Part shown: one piece after another, positions 43,592 through 52,102 of the stretch
How positions within the stretch are numbered: the stretch's first letter is position 1
Layout of the letters: each line of letters starts with the position of its first letter
DNA from: Anaerolineae bacterium
GTDB lineage: Bacteria > Chloroflexota > Anaerolineae > Promineifilales > Promineifilaceae
Reading direction: 5' to 3'
DNA length: 64,000 nucleotides
Assembly (NCBI GenBank): GCA_023382655.1
Contig: JAHDWK010000002.1
Span: 62,001 to 126,000, forward strand
Program-made: the position numbers and the translations under genes
The notes under the pieces: generated by a model
Database searches by the model: none
What the model saw: only the letters and a program-made list of their open reading frames with translations
Told to the model about the DNA's origin: nothing

Positions 43592-44176
43592 TTACTTCGC
43601 TACGTTCAATTCCACTTGCAGGGCCACGCCCATGTGCTGGTTGAAGCCAAGCAAGATTTGCTGCATTTCGCCGCGCGCCTGGCTGTAGGGGCCGGTGCCG
43701 CCGGTGATAGAACGTTTGACAGCCACGCCAATGTCGGCCAGTTCAAAACCATCGGTGACGATGTAGTCGCCGTTCAGTTCGTACATCTGCGTGGTCACAA
43801 CCATAGGACCGGTGACGGTATGCCCGCCATCGCCTACAAAAAAGCCACGGCAGCTCCAGGTACCAATCACCAGGTCGGGGAATTCCGGTTCGCCGTTATC
43901 CAGGATGCCGTTGCAGCCTTCGTCGTTACAAGAGAGGGTGCCGGGGGGGTACAGGTAGCCTTCGGTGACAAAGGAATTGCCATAGGCGGGCATACCATCT
44001 TCGGCGAAAACGGGCGCATCGTCAAAGATGAAGCGCAGGCCGTTTTCGGCGACATCCACGCGGATGGTGTCGGGCTTGGGGGCCTGCCGGGGGGCGGCGA
44101 CGGCGGCGACGGCCGTGAGGGACAAAGCCGCCAGAATAAGTAAAGCTAAAAGTGTCAATTTCTGTTTCATGATCAA
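43592..44176 (-). CDS. Exported protein, possibly allene-oxide-cyclase/dirigent-like barrel
   Basis: A 194-aa protein with a clear signal peptide (LTLLALLILAALSLTAVAAVAAP, cleavage near residue 28). The mature part has a single internal Cys pair (LSCNDEGCNG) and the pattern GTWSCRGFF...TGPMVVTTQMYEL...ADIGVAVKRSITGGTGPYSQARGEMQQILLGFN. The strand order and the GGTGPYSQARGE motif resemble eight-stranded AOC/dirigent-type barrels. This is a fold guess, not a function. It is located between the FAD oxidase and another exported small protein on the same strand. Confidence 0.65.
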   Translation of the reverse strand: MIMKQKLTLLALLILAALSLTAVAAVAAPRQAPKPDTIRVDVAENGLRFIFDDAPVFAEDGMPAYGNSFVTEGYLYPPGTLSCNDEGCNGILDNGEPEFPDLVIGTWSCRGFFVGDGGHTVTGPMVVTTQMYELNGDYIVTDGFELADIGVAVKRSITGGTGPYSQARGEMQQILLGFNQHMGVALQVELNVAK

Positions 44177-44200
44177 TCAATCTCCTGTTTGTTTTTGGTC

Positions 44201-44234
44201 GGTGGCCGGTGGCAAGTCACCTGCCACCGGCACC
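44201..44234. repeat. Palindromic element, family E-like short copy
   Basis: GGTGGCCGGTGGCAAG inverts into CACCTGCCACCGGCACC. It fills most of the gap between two exported protein genes. Confidence 0.7.
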
Positions 44235-44243
44235 TATCAAGCG

Positions 44244-44636
44244 TTAGTGCGTTTGGGGCCAATTGCCATACTGCTGCGGGTACGTCAGGTCCATCAGCGG
44301 GGCCTGTTCGGGCGGAGCGGGCGGCCTGTTACCGTTTTGCTGGGCATACCGCAGCGCCAGAGCGTCACTGTACGGCCGTGTGGCCGCCTCTTTGTCCTTC
44401 ACCAGCCAGGGGTAGGCATAGGCGTAGTCCAGTTTGGCCTCGGCGGGAACGGCCGCCGCCCATTTTGCATACCTGTCCAGGGAGTCCGTCGTTTCCGCCA
44501 CGTCAGCCAGAACCGGGTCATGCACCGGATTCAAAGTAACAGCGGGTTGGCGTGGATACCAGACAAAGCTACTCAAGAACAACACAGCCAGTAACAGCAG
44601 CGTCACTTCAACGGCCACAAATTTTATACGTTTCAT
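44244..44636 (-). CDS. Exported or membrane-anchored hypothetical protein
   Basis: 130 aa, no recognised family. One N-terminal hydrophobic segment (VEVTLLLLAVLFLSSFVW) is followed by a soluble polar region. DYAYAYPWLVKDKEAATRPYSDALALRYAQQNG is the most structured-looking part, and the C-terminus is Pro-rich. No catalytic motif is seen. An upstream Shine-Dalgarno (AAAAGGAGA) supports translation. It may form a unit with the exported barrel-like protein and FAD oxidase downstream on the same strand. Upstream, a 210-base gap holds a family C palindrome and nothing else recognisable. Confidence 0.6.
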   Translation of the reverse strand: MKRIKFVAVEVTLLLLAVLFLSSFVWYPRQPAVTLNPVHDPVLADVAETTDSLDRYAKWAAAVPAEAKLDYAYAYPWLVKDKEAATRPYSDALALRYAQQNGNRPPAPPEQAPLMDLTYPQQYGNWPQTH

Positions 44637-44820
44637 ATCAATCTCCTTTTGAAAATTTCGAGTGGTTGCACCGTTTCACGAATTCGTTTGTTTGGTGGCA
44701 AGCAATGAGGAGAGTGTAAGGCACGGCCGTGCCCCCGTAATCTGGCAAAGGTTGGTTTTAGCGGTTGGGTTGGGGGTTGGGAGCGTTTATTGAGCGTTAG
44801 TCGGGAGTATTTCGGCTCAG

Positions 44821-44854
44821 AGACCTGACAGGTCTTGCAAAACCTGTCAGGTCT
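44821..44854. repeat. Palindromic element, family C copy 2
   Basis: AGACCTGACAGGTCTTGCAAAACCTGTCAGGTCT. On the minus strand its outer bases form the TGA stop codon of the LuxR-type gene (CAGACCTGA), so the element overlaps that gene's end. Confidence 0.8.
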
Positions 44855-47402
44855 GAATCAGACCCAACTGCCGCGCCTGGGCGACGGCCTGGGTGCGGCT
44901 GGCAACTGCCAGTTTGCTGTAAATGGCGCTGCTGTAAGATTTGACGGTACCAACGGAAATGACCAGTTGGTCGGCAATTTCCTGGTTGGATAAACCGTCA
45001 GCAATCAGGCGCAGCACTTCCAGTTCGCGGCCGGTGAGCGGGTCTACCAGTGGTTGGCCGGGTGCAGATGGCGAAGGCTGGCCTGCCAGGGGAAAACGGA
45101 GGGGCTGCATCTCTAATTCGGTCAGCGTTTGGGTGGCAATGGTAATGACGTTGCTTTCCGGCGGCGGCAACATGAGCTTGCCGGTGGACAGCAAAGCAGC
45201 GGCCCGTTCCCTGGTTTCTTGTTCGGCAGCGGGGTGTTGGTGAGCAAAAGCGACCAGTTCCAGATTGCGCGTTTTTTCACCGGCGGCCCGCAACAGATGG
45301 GCAATGCTGACCAACAGGGAGAGGATGAGTGGCTCCCACTGCATGTGGGTGGAAATTTGCAGGGCTTCGTGGTAACAGGCAACGGCCACATTCCATTCAC
45401 CTTGGGCCACGGCCGTGTCGCCGGCTCCTTGCAATGTGCGTACCAACCCACCCTGGTCAGCAATCTCCCGGTAAATAGTCAGGTTGCGCCGGTATAGTTC
45501 GCGGGCATCCGCATATCGCCCCTGCAAATGAGCGATCTGCGCCAGGTAGTTCACCGCCAGGGCCATGCCCTCCGGGTCATTCATGCCATCCTTGAGGTCA
45601 TAACTGGCCTGGAACTGCTGGGTCGCCAGAGCATAATCACCCTGGGCGCGGGCGATATTGCCCATGACGATGAGCAGGTAGGCCAGCATCCACAGGTTGC
45701 CGGTGGCCTGGCAGGCTTCATGCCCCTGTTGGGCAGCCTGCCGCGCCTCGTCGTAGCGGCCCAGGTGCAGCAGCACATCCGCCCACACGTACCAGACAAC
45801 CTGTAAACCGGCAGCATCGTGGCGCGCGGTGGCTAATTGCTGCGCCTGCTGGCAATGGGCGAGCGCTGCCTGGTAGTCGCCCCGGATGTTGGCGACCAGC
45901 GCCAACCCGCTGACGGGGTCTCTGGCAAAACCGGGTGGTGGTTCAACCATCAGGCTTCCATAAAGCTGTTGGCTGTGGGTAAAAGCGTCCTGGGCCTGTG
46001 CCAGATGTCCCAGGCGGATGAGCGTCCAGCCGAGAAAGGTTTGTAAACCGGCGTACAGTTGGTGGGTTTCGTCGTTGGTCGGGAGCGTTTGCAGGCGGTC
46101 TACGGCCGTGCGCAGTGCATTTTCCGCCTCACGAAAACGGCCCTGATAGTCACAAAAGGTTTGAAAAGCGAAATAAGCCTGGCCGATAGCGGCGATGTCA
46201 CCCTGCTGCACGGCATGGGCGTAGGCGGCGCGCACATTTTCTAGCTCGGCCGTGATTTCCCGGACAGCTTTGACCTGGCTGGGGCCAATCAACTCAGCGG
46301 CACGGCGGTGCAAGAATGCGCAGTAATAGGCGCTGTGCTGCGCCAGCGTTTGCGCGGCGTCATCGGGCGCGGCAGCCAATTGGCCGGAAGCAAACTGGCG
46401 CAGGAGTTCGTGAATCTGGTAACGGCCGTGCCCATCTTGCCGCCCTCCCGATGACTCCCATCGCAGCAGTGACTTGTCTACCAGTGCCGAGAGGATAGCC
46501 AGCGATGCGCCAGCGACAGCCTGCGCCGCCTTCGCCAAAAAACCACCGCGAAAGACAGCCAGCCGCCGGAAGACATCTTGCTCGACTGGGGATAACTGCT
46601 GCCAGGCCTGGTTAAACACGGCGCGTATACTGCGATGCCGTTCCGGCACGTTGCGCAGGTTGGTTTCTAAAAAGGCGATATTCTTCTCAATTTCGGCAGC
46701 GATGGTGGCGGCATCCAGCGCTTTTGTCCAGGAGGCGGCTAGTTCCAGGGCCAGCGGTGTGCCGTTGACCAACCGGCAAATTTGCAGCACGCCTGCGGCT
46801 TCATCGCTGAGGTTGAAGGACGGCCGTACCCGTCGCGCCCGGTCGGCAAACAACTGCACGGCGGTTGATTGCTCCCACGCCGGTTCCAGGTGGTCGGTGG
46901 GGAAAGCCAGACCGCCTACCGGATATTGCCACTCCTCTTGCAGGTTCAGCGCCTCCCTGGACGTGACCAGCAGTTTCAAGCTGGGGGCCGTATGCAGCAG
47001 TTCAGACAGGATATCAGCGCCATCTACCAGATGTTCAAAATTATCCAGAACTAAGAGCGTTTCTTTTTGTTGCAGATAGGTGAGCAGTTGGGTGTCTGGC
47101 GGTATTGACCCACCCAGCGGTATACCGATGGCGTCGGCGATAGCGGGCAGCAGCGCTGCCGGGAATGGCGTTGGCTGCAAGTTGACAAAGTGGGCATCGT
47201 GGGCGAATTCGGCGGCGGCAAGAGTGGCTGCCTGGATGGCCAGCCGGGTCTTGCCGATACCACCCGGCCCCAGCAGCGTCAACAAACGGCAGTCGGGGTC
47301 AGCCAACATCCCGGTGATTTCCTGGATTTCATCTTCCCGCCCGATGAAGGAAGTAAGCGGTCGGGGAAAGGATTCGGTGAGGCGACTGGCTGGTGACTGC
47401 AT
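44847..47402 (-). CDS. LuxR-family STAND ATPase transcriptional regulator
   Basis: An 851-aa regulator. An N-terminal NB-ARC/AAA-like ATPase has P-loop GPGGIGKT (45-52) and Walker B LLVLDNFEHL. The middle, about residues 370-750, consists of TPR-like helical repeats for ligand or partner sensing. The C-terminus (from about 785) is a LuxR/GerE helix-turn-helix: LTGRELEVLRLIADGLSNQEIADQLVISVGTVKSYSSAIYSKL. The layout resembles MalT-type and related LAL regulators. It lies downstream of two amylase genes and a maltodextrin importer on the same strand, so regulation of that locus is plausible but inferred. A terminator-like family D palindrome separates it from the amylase gene. Confidence 0.92.
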   Translation of the reverse strand: MQSPASRLTESFPRPLTSFIGREDEIQEITGMLADPDCRLLTLLGPGGIGKTRLAIQAATLAAAEFAHDAHFVNLQPTPFPAALLPAIADAIGIPLGGSIPPDTQLLTYLQQKETLLVLDNFEHLVDGADILSELLHTAPSLKLLVTSREALNLQEEWQYPVGGLAFPTDHLEPAWEQSTAVQLFADRARRVRPSFNLSDEAAGVLQICRLVNGTPLALELAASWTKALDAATIAAEIEKNIAFLETNLRNVPERHRSIRAVFNQAWQQLSPVEQDVFRRLAVFRGGFLAKAAQAVAGASLAILSALVDKSLLRWESSGGRQDGHGRYQIHELLRQFASGQLAAAPDDAAQTLAQHSAYYCAFLHRRAAELIGPSQVKAVREITAELENVRAAYAHAVQQGDIAAIGQAYFAFQTFCDYQGRFREAENALRTAVDRLQTLPTNDETHQLYAGLQTFLGWTLIRLGHLAQAQDAFTHSQQLYGSLMVEPPPGFARDPVSGLALVANIRGDYQAALAHCQQAQQLATARHDAAGLQVVWYVWADVLLHLGRYDEARQAAQQGHEACQATGNLWMLAYLLIVMGNIARAQGDYALATQQFQASYDLKDGMNDPEGMALAVNYLAQIAHLQGRYADARELYRRNLTIYREIADQGGLVRTLQGAGDTAVAQGEWNVAVACYHEALQISTHMQWEPLILSLLVSIAHLLRAAGEKTRNLELVAFAHQHPAAEQETRERAAALLSTGKLMLPPPESNVITIATQTLTELEMQPLRFPLAGQPSPSAPGQPLVDPLTGRELEVLRLIADGLSNQEIADQLVISVGTVKSYSSAIYSKLAVASRTQAVAQARQLGLIQT

Positions 47403-47410
47403 TGTTTGTA

Positions 47411-47448
47411 AAGCCCCTAAGGGTTCCAGAAAACCCTTAGGGGCTTTT
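47411..47448. terminator. Family D palindrome, terminator-like
   Basis: AAGCCCCTAAGGGTT pairs with AACCCTTAGGGGCTT around a short loop. T-runs flank the GC-rich stem, so it can terminate transcripts. It shares the CCCTAAGGGTT core with 49274-49307. Confidence 0.75.
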
Positions 47449-47557
47449 AACCACCGCTACGCAGTAATGGTTGGTTTTTCCCTTTGGGGATGGGGAAGTC
47501 AGGTCTTGTGTGATCATGCCGCTATTGTAACACATTGATAATTGGGTAATTGGGTAA

Positions 47558-49264
47558 TTACTCAATTACAAACACATCGCCACTCCAGGGGGGGAGGGTG
47601 AAGGTGTGGGTGATATTTTGGTGTACGGCCGTGACCACCCGCTCTTCCTCACTCAAATTTAAGGCCACCAGGATGGTCTGGTTTTCATCAAAGCGGGCGT
47701 AGGCGTAGGTTTTAGCGGCTTCGTCCAGATGGATGGTCTGGCGACGGCCGTGCCACAACACCGGGTGATCGCGTCGCAAATGGATCAGCCAGCGATAAAA
47801 CTCGCGCAAATCGGCGTCCTGTTCATCCCCCCATAACATCGGCTGGCGGCATTCGGCCATGCCCTGGCTGCCCTGTTCCCACATGCCCATATATTGGCGC
47901 ACGCCCACTTCCGAACCGTTATACACCACCGGCGGCCCACTCAAGGTGAATTGACAGAGCGCCGCCAGTTTCAACTTGCGCATATCGTTTTCCGCCAGCC
48001 AGGAGAAGCGATTCATGTCGTGGTTGTCCAGAAAGGTGGGCAAACTATAGGTGGATGGAAAGTAACGTTCGTGCTGGTGCAGGAAGGTGTCAAAGGCGCT
48101 CAACCCCATGCGCTCCATGGCAAAGGTATCGCGCATCGCTTGCATCAGCGGGAAGTCCAGGCAGCCATCAAACCGCCCTTCGTAGCTCAAAATGGTCGCC
48201 GGGCTTTCCACCACTTCGCCGTAAATCCAGGCGTCGGGATTGACCCGCTTGACTACCTGACGTAGCTCCGTCCAAAAGTCATGGGACGGCCCCAGGGCAA
48301 AATCGCAGCGCAGACCGTCAAACCCTACCTCGCCCAACCAGAACGAAACGCTGTCCAGCAAATAGCGGCGCACGTCGGGATGGTTCACATTCACCTGCGG
48401 CAGGTGCATGACGCCAAAGAAGGTCTCGTAATCATGCGGGTAGTCAATCCAGTGATACCACTCGTAGTAGCGGCTGGTGGGGTCTTTGATTGCTTCCTGA
48501 AAACTTTCGTGCTGGCTGCTCCAATGGTTGGCGACGAAGTCCAGCAGCAGGCGGATGCCCCGTTTGCGGGCTGCGGCGACCAGTTCGTGAATCTCTTCCA
48601 TGCTGCCCAGGCGGGGATTGACGTTGAAGTAGTCGGTGGCGTGGTAGCCGTGATGGGTGTTGTCATCGGGGAAGAAGGGGTTGAGCCAGATGGCGTTGAA
48701 GCCCATATCGGCAACGTAGTCCAGCTTATCAATGATGCCACGCAGGGTGCCGCCGTAGATGTCGTTGAGGCCGTGAACGTGGTTCCATGCACGGCCGTTC
48801 CCCGGATAAAAACGGTCGGGAAATATCTGGTACGTCACCGAGCCGGCGGCCCATTCCGGGGCGCGCGGTTCACCCACCAGGTAGGAAAAGACCTCCTCAT
48901 CATCGGTGCCTAGCGGCGGTGAGCCATCCGTTGGGTAGGCGCGGATGCGGTAGCGCACCAACGTGCCATCCGGCTCGGCGGGCAAGGTGGTTTGCCAGGT
49001 TTCAATGTAGGCCCAGTTGAGCAAATCCCATTCGGTTTTGACAAATTGGAGGGGAAAGACGGCCGTGCTCGGCTCAATCACCACACATTCTACGCGGGCA
49101 ATGGGCCGGTCTAGCTGCACGGTCACAGTGAGGATGGGTTGGTCATGGGCACGGGGGGCGCGTGGCGTCAGGCGGTTGTGATGTTTAATGCCCTGCCGCC
49201 AGTTGCGCATATGCGCCACCCGTTGTTCGATGGTAGAGAGGGAGCCAAAGACGAATTCTTTCAT
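47558..49264 (-). CDS. GH13 alpha-glucan hydrolase, cyclomaltodextrinase/neopullulanase-like
   Basis: A 568-aa cytosolic amylase-family enzyme without signal peptide. The N-terminal beta-sandwich (about 1-120, CBM34-like) precedes the catalytic barrel. The barrel has GFNAIWLNPFFPD, LLLDFVANH (region I), GFDGLRCDFAL (nucleophile Asp), WIYGEVVES (acid/base Glu) and FLDNHDMNR (third Asp). This architecture fits cyclomaltodextrinase, neopullulanase or maltogenic amylase enzymes that cleave imported maltodextrins. It follows the extracellular amylase by 48 bases containing a family D palindrome just upstream of its ATG. Exact specificity cannot be told. Confidence 0.92.
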   Translation of the reverse strand: MKEFVFGSLSTIEQRVAHMRNWRQGIKHHNRLTPRAPRAHDQPILTVTVQLDRPIARVECVVIEPSTAVFPLQFVKTEWDLLNWAYIETWQTTLPAEPDGTLVRYRIRAYPTDGSPPLGTDDEEVFSYLVGEPRAPEWAAGSVTYQIFPDRFYPGNGRAWNHVHGLNDIYGGTLRGIIDKLDYVADMGFNAIWLNPFFPDDNTHHGYHATDYFNVNPRLGSMEEIHELVAAARKRGIRLLLDFVANHWSSQHESFQEAIKDPTSRYYEWYHWIDYPHDYETFFGVMHLPQVNVNHPDVRRYLLDSVSFWLGEVGFDGLRCDFALGPSHDFWTELRQVVKRVNPDAWIYGEVVESPATILSYEGRFDGCLDFPLMQAMRDTFAMERMGLSAFDTFLHQHERYFPSTYSLPTFLDNHDMNRFSWLAENDMRKLKLAALCQFTLSGPPVVYNGSEVGVRQYMGMWEQGSQGMAECRQPMLWGDEQDADLREFYRWLIHLRRDHPVLWHGRRQTIHLDEAAKTYAYARFDENQTILVALNLSEEERVVTAVHQNITHTFTLPPWSGDVFVIE

Positions 49265-49273
49265 AGATGGGGT

Positions 49274-49307
49274 AGACCCTAAGGGTTTTCTGAAACCCTT
49301 AGGGTCT
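49274..49307. repeat. Palindromic element, family D copy 2
   Basis: AGACCCTAAGGGTTTTCTGA, continuing into the inverse arm ending CCCTTAGGGTCT, lies 9 bases before the start of the cytosolic GH13 gene. It shares the CCCTAAGGGTT core with 47411-47448. Confidence 0.8.
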
Positions 49308-49312
49308 AAACT

Positions 49313-51019
49313 TTACGGCGTCAAATCAATCACAAAAGTGCTGAAGGGCGGTAGTTCCGCCAGAGGTACATAGTTGGTAAAACCGCCGGAAGTATTGACG
49401 GTGGGAGAGGTCACATCACCTTCGCCAAAGAGGAGTACGGCCGTTGCGTCCGCCGCCAGCGGGCCACTTTCCAGGTGCAGCGTGTATTCGGCAATCGCTT
49501 CGTCAGACATATTGATCACCACCAGCAGCGTCTCATTTGCGGTGGTGCGCAAAAAGGCGTATACCCACGCCGGGTCACTTTCCACCTCCAGCCAATCGCC
49601 CCCGCGCAGCGCCTCGTGGGTATTGCGCAAATGGATGAGCTGCCGGTAATGGTTGAACAGCGAATCGGGATCATCCACTTGCAAAGCCACGCTGCGATTT
49701 TCATAGTCCCTGGCCGGGCTGCGCCACGGCGAACCGGCGGTAAAACCCACTTTGATGTCATCGCTTGTCCATTGCATCGGCCGGCGAATGTCTTCATCCG
49801 GTTTTGTACCCGTCATGCCAATCTCTTCGCCGTAGTAGATGAACGGCACGCCGGGTGAGGTGAGCAAAACAGAAGCGGAGACTCTGGCTTTGCCCTCATC
49901 GCCGATCAATTGGGACATGACCCGGTTTTGGTCGTGGTTAGCCAGGAAGGTGGCATATTGGCCGGGTGGATAACTCTCCACAATGTTGCCCATCGTTTGG
50001 GCTACGGCCGTGCCCGTTCCCCGTTTGGCGCTGGTGAGAATGTCTTCGGCCAGGTCAAATTGAAAAGCGATGTCTACTTCGTCGCCGGTGTAATCCAGCA
50101 CTTCGCGGGTGGAAGTCCATGCTTCACCCACAGCCAGCGCCTCCGGGTTGACCTCTTTGTAGAAGGTGTAAAAGCCTTGCAACCATTCGTGTGTCTCGTC
50201 ACTGTTTTCTTGTACAGAACCATCTTCGATCAGGTGTTTGATGGCATCCAGGCGGAAGCCATCGGCGCCCATCTCTTCCAGCCAGAACCGGGAAGCGTCG
50301 AGCATGGCTTCGGTCACGTCGGGGTTGGTGTAATCTAAGTCTGGCATTCCATCCCAAAACACAGCGTAATAATATCCGGTGGGGGTGCGATACCAGACCT
50401 GCTGCCCCCAGGGGCCAATAAAACCGGGATCATCCTCGGCCCACACATACCAGTCGCGCCATTCCGATGACGGAGTACGCGATTCCACAAACCATTCATG
50501 ATCCCGCCCGGTATGGTTCAGCACCATGTCCACGATGACGCGAATGCCGCGTTTATGGGCCTCTTCCATCAGCCGTTGGAAATCTTCGTTTGTGCCGTAG
50601 TCGGGGTTCACGGTGTAATAATCCACCACGTCATAGCCGTGATAGCTGGGGGAATCCATGATGGGCATCAGCCAGAGGCCGGTCACGCCGAGGTCGTCGG
50701 TGGTGGTGGGGTCGCCGTCGTTCAAATAGTCCAGCATACTGATCAGCCCGTTCAAATCGCCGATGCCGTCGTCGTCGCTGTCTTTGAAGCTGCGCACGAA
50801 AATTTCGTAGAAAACGGTATCGTTCCACCAGGGCAGGCCGTTGCTGCCCTGCGGCAGCAAACTGACCGGCGTGGGGATGGGCGTTGGGGTGGGTGGAATT
50901 GGCGTAGCTACGGTGGTTGGTGTGGGGGGCACGGCCGTTTCCGTTATCACAGTGTGGCCGATATCACACCCTGCCAGCAGCAACCCGCATAAAACAAGTA
51001 ACAAAAACAACCGCTTCAT
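49313..51019 (-). CDS. Extracellular alpha-amylase family lipoprotein (GH13)
   Basis: A 568-aa lipid-anchored GH13 enzyme. The start is ATG 51019 (MKRLFLLLVLCGLLLAGC), placed by GAGGAG; the frame extends to 51058 without a Shine-Dalgarno. The lipobox is LLAGC, followed by a Thr/Pro linker. The catalytic barrel has GVTGLWLMPIMDSPSYHGYDV, VIVDMVLNHTG, GADGFRLDAIKH (Asp), ALAVGEAW (Glu) and FLANHDQNR (Asp). It resembles secreted alpha-amylases that trim starch outside the cell. The products would be taken up by the MalEFG importer encoded immediately upstream on the same strand. Confidence 0.93.
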   Translation of the reverse strand: MKRLFLLLVLCGLLLAGCDIGHTVITETAVPPTPTTVATPIPPTPTPIPTPVSLLPQGSNGLPWWNDTVFYEIFVRSFKDSDDDGIGDLNGLISMLDYLNDGDPTTTDDLGVTGLWLMPIMDSPSYHGYDVVDYYTVNPDYGTNEDFQRLMEEAHKRGIRVIVDMVLNHTGRDHEWFVESRTPSSEWRDWYVWAEDDPGFIGPWGQQVWYRTPTGYYYAVFWDGMPDLDYTNPDVTEAMLDASRFWLEEMGADGFRLDAIKHLIEDGSVQENSDETHEWLQGFYTFYKEVNPEALAVGEAWTSTREVLDYTGDEVDIAFQFDLAEDILTSAKRGTGTAVAQTMGNIVESYPPGQYATFLANHDQNRVMSQLIGDEGKARVSASVLLTSPGVPFIYYGEEIGMTGTKPDEDIRRPMQWTSDDIKVGFTAGSPWRSPARDYENRSVALQVDDPDSLFNHYRQLIHLRNTHEALRGGDWLEVESDPAWVYAFLRTTANETLLVVINMSDEAIAEYTLHLESGPLAADATAVLLFGEGDVTSPTVNTSGGFTNYVPLAELPPFSTFVIDLTP

Positions 51020-51101
51020 CACAAACTCCTCAAAATAAAGTAGCCCTGCACACCGCACAGGGCTACCATCTCAACCGTTCATTTCTGGATAGCCGGTAAA
51101 T

Positions 51102-51172
51102 CAGGTTGCAAGTGGCAGGTTGCAAGTGGCAAGTAACCTGCTACCTGCAACCTGCCACTTGCCACTTGCCAC
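51102..51172. repeat. Palindromic micro-repeat element, family E copy 2
   Basis: CAGGTTGCAAGTGGCAGG units invert into CCTGCCACTTGCCACTTGCC. It lies between malG-like and amylase genes. Confidence 0.8.
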
Positions 51173-51178
51173 GATTGA

Positions 51179-52102
51179 TCAACCTTTCACCGCGCCCGTC
51201 GTCAGGCCACCCACAATCTTGTCTTGCAACAAAATGTATACCAATACCGGCAGAATAGAACCCAACACCGCACCGGCGGCAAACACGCTCCAATTTTGCC
51301 CGTAGTTGTTGCCAATAAAGGTTTGCAGACCCAACATCAGGGTAAACAGTTCTGACTGGGTACCAATCATGATACTGGGCAAAATCCAATCGCCGTAGAC
51401 GCCAAAGAAGGTCAATATGACGACGACGATGACGATCGGCCGTACCAGCGGGAAGATGAGATACCAGAACGTCTGCCAATGGGAAGCCCCATCCACCATC
51501 GCTGACTCATCAATATCACGCGGAACGGAATCAAAAAAGCCCTTCATCAGCCACACGTTAAGCCCCATAGCCCCACCCATGTAAATCAGGATCAGGCCGC
51601 CATGTGTGTTCAGGCCCAAAGCGGGAATACAGCAGCGACCTAATTGGTCTAACAGCGAATAGAGGGCAATCATGGCCATCAGCGCCGGGAACACCTGAAT
51701 CAACAAAATGCCCAACAACATCTGGCCGCGCCCGGCAAAACGAAAACGGGAAAAGGCATAGGCTGTCAGCGTGGTGATCATCGCTGATAAGAGCGAGGAG
51801 ATGAGGGCTATCTTCGTCGTGTTCCACATCCATAATCCAAATGGTTCTTCAAACAAAATCTCGCGGAAATTATCCAATGTTGGATTGGCAGGAATGAGCT
51901 GGCGGCTGACGCCCTGAATTGGGCTAAAGGCTGACGAGATGGTATAGGCAACGGGCAGCAGCGAATAAAACAAGACTACCACGGCTATCAGGAGTTTAAC
52001 GGCCGTGACAATGCGGCGTTGATTTTTCTTAGATTGCCAAAACACTTGCCACCGGCTCAACTCCGTTGCGCCTTTTGTTGGAGTAGAGGTTATATTAGAC
52101 AC
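51179..52102 (-). CDS. malG: Maltose/maltodextrin ABC transporter permease MalG-like
   Basis: Inner-membrane half of a CUT1 sugar importer, 307 aa, six hydrophobic helices. The EAA loop that docks on the ATPase is DESAMVDGASHWQTFWYLIFPLVRP. ISSAFSPIQGVSRQLIPANPTLDNF near the N-terminus is characteristic of MalG. Its start overlaps the end of the MalF-like gene by 8 bases, so translation is coupled. No MalK-type ATPase is encoded in the window; a shared multi-sugar ATPase elsewhere is expected. The gene order malE-malF-malG followed by amylases supports maltodextrin as substrate. Confidence 0.92.
   Translation of the reverse strand: MSNITSTPTKGATELSRWQVFWQSKKNQRRIVTAVKLLIAVVVLFYSLLPVAYTISSAFSPIQGVSRQLIPANPTLDNFREILFEEPFGLWMWNTTKIALISSLLSAMITTLTAYAFSRFRFAGRGQMLLGILLIQVFPALMAMIALYSLLDQLGRCCIPALGLNTHGGLILIYMGGAMGLNVWLMKGFFDSVPRDIDESAMVDGASHWQTFWYLIFPLVRPIVIVVVILTFFGVYGDWILPSIMIGTQSELFTLMLGLQTFIGNNYGQNWSVFAAGAVLGSILPVLVYILLQDKIVGGLTTGAVKG

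Noticed and set aside
42797..44143. 448-aa plus-strand frame over the FAD oxidase and exported protein genes
   Set aside because: It spans two genes that have clear signal-peptide and FAD motifs on the minus strand. The composition is Ser/Pro/Arg-rich nonsense.
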